Numbered from the stretch's first letter, positions 40,776 through 52,303 are shown. The stretch: 53,702 nucleotides of DNA from an uncultured Pseudomonadota bacterium (GCA_903909415.1 CAIVVS010000009.1:1-53702); one strand, 5' to 3'. Numbers and translations are program-made. Notes: generated from the letters alone by a model not told the origin.

Positions 40776-40841
40776 TTTCGCTTCCTCGGCTTGTTGTGCG
40801 GCTGGTTTCGCGGCCTATTGCGCGGCGTGTTTCGCGTCCTA
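40773..40841 (-). repeat. 24-base tandem repeat with in-frame TAG codons between two genes
   Basis: Starting at the MBL gene's stop, units GCGCAGTAGGACGCGAAAC.. , GCGCAATAGGCCGCGAAAC.. and a degenerate third follow each other in 24-base steps. Read in the MBL frame the spacer encodes Ala/Lys/Gln-rich residues interrupted by TAG at 40841-40839 and 40817-40815, and joins the ATG of the ModA-like gene in the same frame. Confidence 0.7.
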
Positions 40842-42485
40842 CTGCGCGGAGATCCTGGCCAGGTCGGCGTAGTTCGCCACGCCGCCATGCCCACCCGCGA
40901 AGCGCTGCGGCTCCAGGCCGAAGCGCCGCACGGTGTTGATCACGGCCTGCAGCGAGGGGTTGGCCACCGCCGGCAGCGGACCGGCGCCCGGGCTCCAGAT
41001 GTCGGTCACGAAACCGACCGCCGCGTCCGGCACGTAGCCGATCAGCAGCGCGGTGGCGTGCGGGTTCTCGGCGACGTAGGCGCCGACGTCGCGCTTGCCA
41101 TCGGTGATGATCCAGCGGCTCTCGACCTCGATGATGCTGGGCTTGACCGCCTTCTTCGGCGCATCCGCACCCAGGCTGGAAGGCGAGGTGATCGCCTTGC
41201 GGAAGAACGCACCGTTGCCCTTGCCGACCACGATGGTGGCGCCGGCGGCGGCGAACGTGCGCACGCCGCTGGTGTGGTCCATGTGGTGGTGGGTGAGCAC
41301 CACGTACTTCACCGGCTTGCCGGGGAAGCGCTTGCCGGCCATCTCCAGCGTGGCCTTGGACATGCGCTCGCCGATCGGCGCGTCGAACACCACGACGAAC
41401 TTGTCCATCTCGACCAGCATGGTGTTGTGCGTGCCGCCGGTGACATGCACCACGCCAGTGGCGAGGTCGGTGGCGGTCAGCCCGTTCACAGCACTGCCGT
41501 CATAGAACATCGCGTCGGCATCCAGCAGGTTGCCGATGAACTGGCGGCGGATCACCCACTGCGGCGACACGCCCGCCATCGACTGCGCCTTCAGCTGCTT
41601 GGGGCGCAGCGCCTCGGGGATGGCGAACAGCGCCAGCGACAGCGAGGGGTTCACCTCGACCGCGTCCACGCTGATTTCGTACACGGTGCGGCCGTTGAGC
41701 TGGTAGGTCTGCTTGAACGGGAAGCGCATGCCACCGGCGTCGCGCCAGTCGGCCAGCACCAGGTCGTAGTCCGAGTCGCCCTGCAGCGCGTCGTAGTCGC
41801 GGGTGCGGATGCGCTCGGGCAGGCCGCTGGCCGGGTCGAACAGCACGGTGAAGGTGGCGATGAGGGCGTCGTAGCTAACCGCCGGCAGCGACTTGCCGCC
41901 CGCCTTCTGCATGCCGGCGGCCTTCACGCGCTTGGGGTTCTGCGCCATGTCCCACAGCAGGTTGGGCGCGGTGCGCATCAACTCGCGGGCGGTGACCGTG
42001 GCGCGCGCCACGGACATGGTGTGGCCGGGCGGGTTGGTTTCGCGGTTCTGCTTGGTGCGCGAGTTGGAGTCGATGCCGATCACAACGCCCACGCCGTTGG
42101 CGAAGACCTCGCTGAAGGACTGCTCGCGCACTGACGGGTACTGCAGGCTCTTCTTCCACTCGTTGCGCGCCGCGCCCGAGATCAGGTCACGCGACACCAC
42201 CAGGGTCGAGTCACCCGCGAAGCGCATCTCGCCGCCGGCCTGAACCGACTGGTCCGGTTCCCAGTGCTTGGTGCGCGCGCGCATGACCACCGTGCGCGCG
42301 TCGGACAGCGCGCTGCGGCCGATCGAATTCACCGCCTTGTCGACTAGGCCGAGCGTGGCCGGCGCCTTGGCGGCCTTGGCGGCGGGCTTGCCCGCGGGCG
42401 CGGCTGCGGCCGGCGCCGCCGTCTGCGCCGACGCGGAGACGGAGAACAGGCCGGCAACCAGCAGGCCCAGGATACGGTGCGACAT
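40839..42485 (-). CDS. Secreted metallo-beta-lactamase-fold hydrolase
   Basis: A 548-residue protein. The signal peptide (ILGLLVAGLFSVSASAQ) is followed by an Ala/Pro/Lys-rich linker (residues 20-45). An N-terminal lipoprotein-like domain holds FDPASGLPERIRTRDYDALQGDSDYD. The MBL domain starts at about 315, with VVHVTGGTHNTMLVEMD and the metal motif VVLTHHHMDHTSG (HxHxDH), followed by ATALLIGYVPDAAVGFVTDIWSPG. It acts in the periplasm on an unknown ester, amide or lactone. GGGAG lies eight bases before ATG 42485. Confidence 0.85.
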   Translation of the reverse strand: MSHRILGLLVAGLFSVSASAQTAAPAAAAPAGKPAAKAAKAPATLGLVDKAVNSIGRSALSDARTVVMRARTKHWEPDQSVQAGGEMRFAGDSTLVVSRDLISGAARNEWKKSLQYPSVREQSFSEVFANGVGVVIGIDSNSRTKQNRETNPPGHTMSVARATVTARELMRTAPNLLWDMAQNPKRVKAAGMQKAGGKSLPAVSYDALIATFTVLFDPASGLPERIRTRDYDALQGDSDYDLVLADWRDAGGMRFPFKQTYQLNGRTVYEISVDAVEVNPSLSLALFAIPEALRPKQLKAQSMAGVSPQWVIRRQFIGNLLDADAMFYDGSAVNGLTATDLATGVVHVTGGTHNTMLVEMDKFVVVFDAPIGERMSKATLEMAGKRFPGKPVKYVVLTHHHMDHTSGVRTFAAAGATIVVGKGNGAFFRKAITSPSSLGADAPKKAVKPSIIEVESRWIITDGKRDVGAYVAENPHATALLIGYVPDAAVGFVTDIWSPGAGPLPAVANPSLQAVINTVRRFGLEPQRFAGGHGGVANYADLARISAQ

Positions 42486-42634
42486 GGTGGATCTCCCTTG
42501 TTTGAAACGCTGCGCCCCCGCACGCGGACTGCGGCGACCCGGCGAAGTGCGACATGCTACTTGGAATGGGGCGAACAGCCCAGCGGCCCCCGCTATTCCG
42601 CCCGACGCCGCGGCTCCCGGCCGACGCCGTGGCT

Positions 42635-42933
42635 TCAGCGCTTGGCCGGGTTCAGCGTGCCGCGGTTGTAGTCCTTGTCCCCGGGATAGAGCGTGCGACC
42701 GATGCCGAGCAGGCCTCCCTGGGCGCCGCGCTCGCGGGCGCGCTCGGCCTCGGCGGCGGTGCGCTGGACCTCGGCCTTCTTCTCGTCCATCCATTCCCAG
42801 CGGCCACCGGGCAACAGGCGCACCCGTTCGCCGGTGGCGGTGACCGCCTCGACCACGCCCTGGAGATCGGGCGCCTGCGCCGCGACCGGCCCGGCGCCGA
42901 GCAGGAGCGCGAACGCGACGGCGCGCAGCGACC

Positions 42934-42937
<4 letters not shown>
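42635..42937 (-). CDS. Small secreted protein of unknown function
   Basis: A 100-residue protein. The signal peptide ([17 protein letters not shown]) is followed by [33 protein letters not shown], an Ala/Glu/Arg-rich helix, and a basic tail ([11 protein letters not shown]). The motif around [12 protein letters not shown] resembles the short domain seen in DUF3157-like exported proteins. It overlaps the alaS stop by 4 bp (ATGA), so it is translated from the alaS message. No function can be given. Confidence 0.7.
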
Positions 42938-45546
<2,609 letters not shown>

Positions 45547-45720
45547 GCGGTTTCTACCGATCGTGCTGGCCGGACTGGGATGGACGGAAGGCAGGCGCTG
45601 GCCGGTTCCGCGCAGGGCCCGCGGGAAAAGCGCCAAATGCCTGAAAGAACACGATTTTCGCCGGAAACGCCGGCCCGCGCAAATGGCGCCGGGCCGGCCG
45701 TGAAGGCGAAGCGGCGGCCC

Positions 45721-46839
45721 TCAGGCCGGGCGCAGGCCCTTCACCGACACCACCTGCACCGGCTTGGCGAAGCCCTTGAGCGTGTAGCCGCCCAGCGGCT
45801 CGCCCTGCGCCATGTCCTCGATGCGCATGAAGGTGCGCTGGTCGAGCAGGATCTCGCCGGCCTTGGCATCCCCGCACAGGCGCGCGGCAAGGTTGGTGAC
45901 GCGCCCGATGGCGGCATAGTCCCAGCGCCGCTCGAAGCCGATCGCCCCCAGCGTCGCGTAGCCCTCGGAGATGCCTATGCCCAGGCCGAGCTTGTGGCCG
46001 CGTCGCGCCCAGGCATCGGCGATGGGATGGAAGGCCTGCTGCATGGCCAGCGCCATGCGCACCGCCTGCTCCACCGGGCGCTCGATCGGCACCGGGTCGT
46101 TGAAGAAGATCATCAGGCCGTCGCCGGCGAAGTGTTCCAGCGTGCCGCCGTGCTGCTCGACCAGCCGGCCCATGGCCTCGTGGTAGGCGTGCAGCAGTTC
46201 CATCACCTCCTCGGGCTCCGAGGTGTCGGTGAACAGCGTGAAGCCGCGCAGGTCCAGCGAGGCCACGGTGATCTGCGCGCGGTGCGTCTTGAGCAGCTGT
46301 TCGCCGCCGGCCGCGAGGATGGCCTCGGCCAGGTGCGGCGAGAAGAAGTTCTTCAACCGGCCGAAGCGCTCCAGCTGCGTGCCCTGCTCGCTCACCCGGT
46401 GTTCCAGGTTGACGTTCAGCGCCTTGAGGTCGGCCGACTGGCGGCGCACCTCGTCCTGCAGCAGCTTGATGCGCAGCAGCGACTTCACCCGCGCGAACAG
46501 CTCGGCCGGGTTGATCGGCTTGCTGAGGAAGTCGTCGGCGCCGGACTCGATGCCGATCACGCGCTCCTCGTGCGGGTCGGCCGAGGTCACCAGCACCACC
46601 GGCAGCAGCGCCGTGTCGTCGCGGGCGCGCAACCGCCGGCACACGTCATAGCCCGACAGCCCGGGCATGCGCACGTCCATCAGCACCAGGTCAGGCAGTT
46701 CGCGCTCGACCTGGGCGAGCGCCTGCTCGCCGCTGCTGGCGGTGCGCACGACGTAGCCCTTGTTCGACAGCAGTTCTTCCAGCAGCGTGACGTTGGCCGA
46801 CATGTCATCCACCACCAGGATCCTTCCCGGGGTGCTCAC
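45721..46839 (-). CDS. Response regulator with class III adenylate/guanylate cyclase domain
   Basis: A 372-residue protein. The receiver domain spans residues 5-120, with Asp11/Asp12 (LVVDDMS), phosphoacceptor Asp55 (LVLMDVRMPG) and Lys107 (LSKPINP). A coiled coil at about 125-165 (LLQDEVRRQSADLKALNVNL) joins a class III nucleotide cyclase domain with the metal Asps in VASLDLRGFTLF and HFAGDGLMIFFND, and the transition-state block AIGRVTNLAARLCG. It would convert ATP or GTP to the cyclic nucleotide under phosphorelay control. The CNB protein at 33469-34011 is a possible receiver of the signal. Confidence 0.9.
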   Translation of the reverse strand: MSTPGRILVVDDMSANVTLLEELLSNKGYVVRTASSGEQALAQVERELPDLVLMDVRMPGLSGYDVCRRLRARDDTALLPVVLVTSADPHEERVIGIESGADDFLSKPINPAELFARVKSLLRIKLLQDEVRRQSADLKALNVNLEHRVSEQGTQLERFGRLKNFFSPHLAEAILAAGGEQLLKTHRAQITVASLDLRGFTLFTDTSEPEEVMELLHAYHEAMGRLVEQHGGTLEHFAGDGLMIFFNDPVPIERPVEQAVRMALAMQQAFHPIADAWARRGHKLGLGIGISEGYATLGAIGFERRWDYAAIGRVTNLAARLCGDAKAGEILLDQRTFMRIEDMAQGEPLGGYTLKGFAKPVQVVSVKGLRPA

Positions 46840-46996
46840 GGCCTGTACTTCCTTTGTTGCATGGGCTGCATTGCTTTCTGCGTTGGACCACGCGCGGATT
46901 GTGGCAGAGCGCGAGTACGGGTTGGAAGGCTTGTGCAGGCTCCCCGCGTTTTATTCCCACGCCTTGCGAACAACACCGTTCGGCAAACGGAAACAG

Positions 46997-47015
46997 CGGG
47001 GCTGGCGCCGCCCCG
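46997..47015 (-). terminator. Possible terminator after the CNT transporter gene
   Basis: CGGGGC (46997-47002) and GCCCCG (47010-47015) form a six-base GC stem 20 bp downstream of the nucleoside transporter stop, followed on the minus strand by short T-runs (TTTCCGTTT). Confidence 0.35.
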
Positions 47016-47034
47016 ATCTTCGCACGGCAACATG

Positions 47035-48312
47035 TCAGGAAAACATCCCGGCCACGCTGCCCGCGACCAAAGTGGCCAGCGTCCCTGACACCAGGGTGCG
47101 GCCGCCCAGCGCGACGATGTCCGCGCGACGCGACGGCGCCATGGTGGCCAGCCCGCCGATCATGATGCCCAGGCTCCCGAGGTTGGCGAAGCCGCACAAC
47201 GCATAGGTCATGATCAGGCGCGAGCGCTCGCCGAGCACGCCCTCGGGCAGGCGCGCCAGTTCGATGTAGGCGATCAGCTCGTTGAGCACGGTCTTGCTGC
47301 CCAGCAGCGCGCCGGCAGCGCCGCTCTCCGCCCACGGCACGCCGGCCAGCCAAGCCAGCGGCGCCATCACCCAGCCGAGCATGCGCTGCAGCGTAAGCGG
47401 CGCGCCGGCCACCCCGGGCGCCAGGCCCAGCAGCTGGTTGGCCAGGCTCACCAGCGCGACCAGCACCAGCAGCATGGCGATGATGTTGATGAGCAGCGAC
47501 ACGCCGTCCAGCGTGCCGCGCGTGACCGCATCCATGGACGAGGTCGACCCGCCGCCCTCGACCTCCACCGGGCCGGCCGCGTCCGAGCGCGGCCCGTCCT
47601 CGGGCACCATCAGCAGGGACAGCGAGATCACCGCCGGCGTGGCGATGATGGAGGCAACGAGGATGTGCCCGAGCGCCCCGGGCACCACGCTGCCGAGCAC
47701 GCTGGCGTAGAGGGCCATCACCGTGCCGGCGATGGTCGCCATGCCGCAGCTCATCATCACGAACAGCTCGCCGCGGTTCATGCGCGCGATCCAGGGGCGC
47801 ACGAACAGCGGCGCCTCGACCATGCCGACGAACACGTTGGCCGCCGACGACAGGCCGATGGCCCCGCCCAGGCCCATGGCCTTCTGCAGCAGCCACGCGA
47901 AGCCGCGCACCACCAGCGGCAGCACGCCCCAGTAGAACAGCAGCGAGGACAGCGCGGACACCACCAGCACCAGGGGAAGGGCCTGCAGCGCGAGCACGAA
48001 GGCCGCGCCGGGGTGGTCCTCCGCGAAGGGCAGCGGTCCGCCGCCGAGGTAACCGAACACAAAGGACGTGCCGTCGCGGGTGGCGCGCTCCAGCGCCGCC
48101 ATGGCCTGGTTCAGCGCCAGGAACAGCGACTGCGTCCCCGGCGCGCGCAGCAGCAGCGCGCCCAGCGCTAGGGTCAGTACCGCGCCCGACAGCACCGGGC
48201 GCCAGGCGATCGCGCGCCGGTTCTCGGACATCGCCCAGGCGATCGCGTGCAGGGCGATGAAACCGACGGCGCAATGCAGGAAGTCAGCCAATGGCTCGGC
48301 GGGAACGGGCAT
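47035..48312 (-). CDS. CNT-family nucleoside transporter
   Basis: A 425-residue membrane protein with about ten membrane segments. ATRDGTSFVFGYLGGGPLPF, GVLPLVVRGFAWLLQKAMGLGGAIGLSSAANVFVGMVEAPLFVRPW (spanning the gate-type loop), LGSKTVLNELIAYIEL and ALCGFANLGSLGIMIGGL follow the NupC arrangement, including the Gly-rich hairpin and the Glu-containing nucleoside contact. It imports nucleosides with protons or sodium. It is divergent from the CoA-transferase-like pair across a 101-bp space that contains a palindrome. Confidence 0.88.
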   Translation of the reverse strand: MPVPAEPLADFLHCAVGFIALHAIAWAMSENRRAIAWRPVLSGAVLTLALGALLLRAPGTQSLFLALNQAMAALERATRDGTSFVFGYLGGGPLPFAEDHPGAAFVLALQALPLVLVVSALSSLLFYWGVLPLVVRGFAWLLQKAMGLGGAIGLSSAANVFVGMVEAPLFVRPWIARMNRGELFVMMSCGMATIAGTVMALYASVLGSVVPGALGHILVASIIATPAVISLSLLMVPEDGPRSDAAGPVEVEGGGSTSSMDAVTRGTLDGVSLLINIIAMLLVLVALVSLANQLLGLAPGVAGAPLTLQRMLGWVMAPLAWLAGVPWAESGAAGALLGSKTVLNELIAYIELARLPEGVLGERSRLIMTYALCGFANLGSLGIMIGGLATMAPSRRADIVALGGRTLVSGTLATLVAGSVAGMFS

Positions 48313-48360
48313 CGTTCGATTCTATCTGCCGGATGCCGACGCCCTGCTCCGTTCGACCAA

Positions 48361-48366
48361 TATAAT
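48361..48366 (+). promoter_or_regulatory. -10-like TATAAT before the CoA-transferase-like pair
   Basis: A perfect TATAAT 48 bp before the start codon at 48414, in otherwise GC-rich DNA. No good -35 is seen at 16-18 bp spacing, so an activator may be needed. Confidence 0.45.
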
Positions 48367-48374
48367 CAGCCACT

Positions 48375-48386
48375 TGTATTAATACA
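48375..48386. promoter_or_regulatory. Perfect palindrome, probable operator
   Basis: TGTATTAATACA, a perfect 12-bp palindrome centred about 15-20 bp after the TATAAT, where a bound repressor would cover the start of transcription. The cognate regulator is not evident in the window. Confidence 0.5.
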
Positions 48387-48413
48387 TGGCCACGCCGGTC
48401 GCCACCCCCCTCC

Positions 48414-49304
48414 ATGAGCAGCCTCGTCCCCCTCAGCGAACTCGCAGCGCGCATACCCGACGGCGCGCGCCTGGCCATCGCGCAGGACTCGGTCGGCGTG
48501 GCGATGGCGGCGACGCGCGAGCTGGTGCGGCGCGGCGCGCGCGGCCTGAGGCTGGTGTGCGTGCCGCTGTCGGGTATGCAGGCCGACATCCTCATCGGCG
48601 CCGGCTGCGTCGCCGCGATCGAGACGTCGGCGGTGACGCTGGGCGAGTACGGCGGTGCGCCGCGCTTCGCCGCCGCGCTGCGCGGCAAGCGCATCGAACT
48701 GCGCGATGCCACCTGTCCCGCGATCCACGCCGCGCTGCAGGCCGGCGAGAAGAACATCCCCTTCATGCCGCTGCGCGGCCTGGTCGGCAGCGACCTGCTC
48801 GCGCACCGCGCGGACTGGAAGGTGGTGGACAACCCGTTCGCCAGCAACACAGGGGCCGGCGATGCCGGGAACGGCGCGGGCGAGCCCATCGTGCTGCTGC
48901 CGGCGATCCGCCCCGACATCGCGCTGATCCACGCGCCGCTCGCCGACCGCGACGGCAACGTCTGGATCGGCCGCAGGCGCGACGCGCTCACCATGGCGCA
49001 TGCCTCGTTCGCCACGCTGGCCACGGTGGAAGCGGTGCGCGACACCAGCCTGTTCGACGACCCCGCACTTGCCGCCGGCACCGTGCCGGCGATCTACGTG
49101 GATGCGATCGCGCTCGCGCCCAACGGCGCCTGGCCGATCGGCATGCCCGACACCACCGCGCCGGATCCCGCGGCGCTGCAGGCCTATGCCGCGGCGGCGA
49201 AGGACGAGGCAGGTTTCTCCGCCTGGCTCGCCGACTGGCTGCAACGCGACTGGCCCGTGGCCGGCGCGCCCGACATGACCGGCAAGACGGCAGGCCCGCG
49301 ATGA
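48414..49304 (+). CDS. Glutaconate CoA-transferase family, subunit A-like
   Basis: A 296-residue protein of the class I CoA-transferase alpha type. GVAMAATRELVRRGARGLRLVCVPLSGMQADILIGAGCV, GGAPRFAAALRG, KNIPFMPLRGLVGSDLL, and PDIALIHAPLADRDGNVWIG are the family blocks. It would pair with the product of the next gene (stop/start overlap ATGA). The pair resembles GctAB and also the IpdAB ring-opening hydrolases. Substrate unknown. Confidence 0.85.
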   Translation: MSSLVPLSELAARIPDGARLAIAQDSVGVAMAATRELVRRGARGLRLVCVPLSGMQADILIGAGCVAAIETSAVTLGEYGGAPRFAAALRGKRIELRDATCPAIHAALQAGEKNIPFMPLRGLVGSDLLAHRADWKVVDNPFASNTGAGDAGNGAGEPIVLLPAIRPDIALIHAPLADRDGNVWIGRRRDALTMAHASFATLATVEAVRDTSLFDDPALAAGTVPAIYVDAIALAPNGAWPIGMPDTTAPDPAALQAYAAAAKDEAGFSAWLADWLQRDWPVAGAPDMTGKTAGPR

Positions 49305-50035
49305 GCCCTGCACCGGCCACCGCCACCGAGGTCCTGGTCATCACCATCGCGCGCCTGCTCGCGGGCAGCCGCCATGTGGTGGCCGGGGCGCAGTCGCCAG
49401 TGCCGGGCTCGGCCGCGCTGCTGGCCAAGGCGCTGGGCTGGGGCGTGGAGCGCGTCACGCTGCTGGGCTCGCGCCAGTGGAACGCCTACACCGACGGCGG
49501 CGTGGAAACCTTCGACATGGCGGCGCAGGGCCGCATCGATGCCTTCTTCCTCTCGGGCGGGCAGATCGACGGCCGGGGCAACATCAACCTCGTGGGCGTG
49601 GGTGGCTATCCGGATTCCGCGGTGCGCTGGCCGGGCTCGTTCGGCTCGGCCTACCTGTACTTCCTGGTGCCCAAGGTGATCCTGTTCCGGGAGGAACACA
49701 CGCGCCGCATCATGGTGCCGAAGGTGGAATTCATCTCCGCGCCCGGCACCAGCCCGGCGAACGTGCCGCGCAGCGGCGGGCCGCGCGCCCTGGTCACCGG
49801 CCTGTGCGCCTTCTCCTTCGACCCGGAACGCGCGCGCTTCAGGCTGGAGAGCGTGCACCCGGGCCACACGGAGGACGACGTGCGCGAGCACACCGGATTC
49901 GACTTCGACGCGCATGCATCGGTGCCGCAGACCCCGGCGCCCGAGGCCGAGGTGCTCGCCTTGCTGCGCGGGCCGATCGCGGTGCAGGTGGCAGAGACCT
50001 ATCCGCGCTTCGCGGCCAAGCACTGGAACGCCTGA
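49301..50035 (+). CDS. Glutaconate CoA-transferase family, subunit B-like, without the catalytic Glu
   Basis: A 244-residue beta-type subunit. VVAGAQSPVPGSAALLAKAL, DAFFLSGGQIDGRGNINLVGVGGY and PKVEFISAPGTSPANVPRSGGPRALVTGLCAF are the conserved blocks, and the tail carries HPGHTEDDVREHTGFDFD. Where GctB has its catalytic Glu (in a VES-type motif) this protein reads TLLGSRQW, so the Glu is absent. IpdAB-type C-C hydrolases also lack it, which makes a hydrolase at least as likely as a transferase. ATG 49301 overlaps the upstream TGA. Confidence 0.85.
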   Translation: MSPAPATATEVLVITIARLLAGSRHVVAGAQSPVPGSAALLAKALGWGVERVTLLGSRQWNAYTDGGVETFDMAAQGRIDAFFLSGGQIDGRGNINLVGVGGYPDSAVRWPGSFGSAYLYFLVPKVILFREEHTRRIMVPKVEFISAPGTSPANVPRSGGPRALVTGLCAFSFDPERARFRLESVHPGHTEDDVREHTGFDFDAHASVPQTPAPEAEVLALLRGPIAVQVAETYPRFAAKHWNA

Positions 50036-50074
50036 CCACGGGCAACAGGGAGCCCGGCCTTCAGGCGCGGTCGC

Positions 50075-51151
50075 TCAGCCGAGGTTCACGCCCAGCAGGT
50101 GGCCGATGGCGTAGGTGAGTGCGCCGGCCGCCCCGCCTATGCCCAGCATGCGCAGGCCGTCACGCAGCGCGCTGCGGCCGGTGAACAGGCTGATGGTCGC
50201 GCCCACGCCGAACAACGCGGCGGCGGTCAGGCCGATGGACACCGGCAATCCGAAGCGCGCCGGCAGCAGCAGGAAGGGCGACAGCGGCAGCAGCGCGCCA
50301 CCCGCGAAGGCGAGGAAGGACGAACTGGCCGCGCCCCACGGAGAGCCGAGTTCATCCGGGTTCAGGCCGAGCTCGTCGCGCGCCAGGATGTCCAGCGCGC
50401 GCACCGGGTCCGAGATCGCGAGGTCGGCGAGGCGCCGGGCCTCCTCCGGCGGCACGCCGCGCGCGCGGTAGATCAGCGCGAGCTCGGCGGCTTCCTCCTC
50501 CGGATACTCGGCCAGCTCCGCGCGCTCCAGCGCGATCTGGTACTCGTACATCTCGCGTTGCGAGCGCACCGACACATACTCGCCCGCGGCCATGGAGAAC
50601 GCACCAGCCAGAAGCCCGGCGATGCCGGACAGCAGGATCACGCTGTTGGCCGCGCCCGCGCCGGCCACGCCCAGGATCAGGGAACAGTTGCTCACCAGCC
50701 CGTCGTTCACGCCGAACACCGCGGCGCGCAGGTTGCCGCCGGATCCGGCGCCGCCGTGGCGCGCCGCCATGTCCTGGATCGCGCTGGCGCGCTGCCCCGC
50801 CGGCGCGTCCGGCGCCACCACCTGCGGATGGCCGTGCGCGTCATGGGAATAGACCGACAGGCCGCGCACCTTGATCGCCGCCAGCACGCCCTTGATGCGG
50901 CGCGGGCCGTAGCGCTGGATCAGCGAGGCGACGATGCGCGCGCGCATGTCGGGCACGTACTGGGGCAGGCGCCCGCCGTTGTTGCGGTCGGCCCAGATGC
51001 GCGCCTGGCCCTCGGCCTCAGCCGCGAGCTGCTCGAACAGCGCCTGGCGCGGGGTGCCGGCCTCGTAGCGCGCGACCTCGCGGTACAGCCAGGCCGAGCG
51101 CAGCTCGTCCAGCCAGCCTTCGTTGCTGTGGCCCTGCGTCTTGCCGTTCAT
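50075..51151 (-). CDS. VIT1/CCC1-family transporter with N-terminal ferritin-like helices
   Basis: A 358-residue protein. Residues about 10-60 (ELRSAWLYREVARYE, FEQLAAEAEGQARIWADR) look like a shortened rubrerythrin/Er-type helical domain. From about 130 the VIT1 membrane domain begins: GNLRAAVFGVNDGLVSNCSLILGVAG, GAFSMAAGEYVSVRSQREMYEYQI, then the Glu-rich cytoplasmic helices and two to three final membrane segments. The family moves iron or manganese out of the cytoplasm. ATG 51151 overlaps the GNAT gene stop (ATGA). Confidence 0.88.
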   Translation of the reverse strand: MNGKTQGHSNEGWLDELRSAWLYREVARYEAGTPRQALFEQLAAEAEGQARIWADRNNGGRLPQYVPDMRARIVASLIQRYGPRRIKGVLAAIKVRGLSVYSHDAHGHPQVVAPDAPAGQRASAIQDMAARHGGAGSGGNLRAAVFGVNDGLVSNCSLILGVAGAGAANSVILLSGIAGLLAGAFSMAAGEYVSVRSQREMYEYQIALERAELAEYPEEEAAELALIYRARGVPPEEARRLADLAISDPVRALDILARDELGLNPDELGSPWGAASSSFLAFAGGALLPLSPFLLLPARFGLPVSIGLTAAALFGVGATISLFTGRSALRDGLRMLGIGGAAGALTYAIGHLLGVNLG

Positions 51152-51696
51152 GCGGATGCGTCCCCGTGGCTTGTCATCTGGCTGCCGGTGGCTGCGGCGG
51201 CTGCGAACCATCGCGCGTCGGCCAGCACCACCGAGGTCGCGACCTGGCGCTCGGGGACGGTCCAGTAGCGGCGCAGTACCGCCGGCTTGTCGCCTTCCGG
51301 AACCAGGGCAAAACCGTGGCGCTCATAGAAGCGGATTGCCCATCGGGCGGCGGCCCAGGTGCCGATCAAGACCGGCGTGTCGCAGTCCGACAGCAACTGC
51401 GCGAGCAGCGCCGAACCGATGCCGTCGCGCTGGTGTGCCGGCGCGACGTAGGCATGGCGTATCAGGGTGACATCGCGCACCGCCTGCCGGCCCATCACGC
51501 CCAGCAACTCGCCCTGCCCGGATTCGCACAGGCAAAAGGCGACGCCGGCATCGATCTCGGCCCGCAGTTCATCCAGCGGCATGTAGGGCTCGTGCCAGCA
51601 GTCCGCCGGGATCACGCCCCGGTAGGCCTCGGCGGCGGCGTTCACCACGGCGGCGATGCGGGACGCGTCAGCCATGCAGCCGGCGAGCAGCCTCAT
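51148..51696 (-). CDS. GNAT-family N-acetyltransferase
   Basis: About 182 residues from ATG 51696. The acetyl-CoA site is seen in HAYVAPAHQRDGIGSALLAQLL (Q/RxxGxG/A type), followed by VLIGTWAAARWAIRFYERHGFALV, the usual last strand and helix. VVNAAAEAYRGVIPADCW is the N-terminal acceptor-side helix. Another in-frame ATG at 51750 cannot be excluded; neither has a clear ribosome site. It is co-transcribed with the VIT1-type gene. Acceptor unknown. Confidence 0.82.
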   Translation of the reverse strand: MRLLAGCMADASRIAAVVNAAAEAYRGVIPADCWHEPYMPLDELRAEIDAGVAFCLCESGQGELLGVMGRQAVRDVTLIRHAYVAPAHQRDGIGSALLAQLLSDCDTPVLIGTWAAARWAIRFYERHGFALVPEGDKPAVLRRYWTVPERQVATSVVLADARWFAAAAATGSQMTSHGDASA

Positions 51697-51960
51697 GGGC
51701 GGCTGGCCGGGACGGGCGCTGGGCGGCATCGGGGGTACAGGGGCTGGCATGGGCGTCCGGTTTCGGGCGCAAGCGTGCCAAGTCGGTGACGGAACTGGGA
51801 CAGCGGCGCCGGATTCGGGACAGCATACCCCGCGTCCCCGGGGGTCCATGTGATCCAGCGCAAGTTCCGGCGCGGTCGCGGGGTGGCGCGGGTGCTTGCC
51901 CAGTTGCTTGTAGCGGCGGGTGGATGCCGCGGCGGACGCGCGCCCGGAAACGCGCTGCGG

Positions 51961-52089
51961 TCACGAACCCCGGCGCTCAGCGGGCCGAGGGGATTGCGTG
52001 GAAGCCTGTCCATGTGAGCGGAACTCTCCCACCACGCCCACCAGCAGGCCGGCGATGACCATCAGCACACCCAGCACGCGCGGACTCAA
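51961..52089 (-). CDS. Possible small single-pass membrane protein
   Basis: A 42-codon frame from TTG 52089, with GGAAGG a few bases upstream. It has one hydrophobic segment (VLGVLMVIAGLLVGVVG) and then a polar tail. It lies in the roughly 600-bp space between the acetyltransferase and recX genes, in which I see no other gene. Short hydrophobic frames occur by chance in such GC-rich DNA, so this is tentative. Confidence 0.3.
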   Translation of the reverse strand: MSPRVLGVLMVIAGLLVGVVGEFRSHGQASTQSPRPAERRGS

Positions 52090-52303
52090 GGCACCTTCCC
52101 GGGGTGAAGCGCTGACAAGCCGGCGTCCGCACCGACACCGGGACAACAGGAAAAATGGGAGGCAGCCGCCGGCCCAGCATGGCAAGGCATCCGAAGATGC
52201 CCCGTAAGCGACTGCCCGTGCTTCCCATACAGCCATGGCCACCGGTGTGGAGTCCTCGGCTGCCGGTGACGAACCACCGACAGTGTGTCCGAGGCCCCGT
52301 CAG

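Noticed and set aside
51697..52303. Plus-strand frames between the acetyltransferase and recX genes
   Set aside because: Short, without ribosome sites or recognisable domains; only the minus-strand hydrophobic frame at 51961-52089 was kept, at low confidence.
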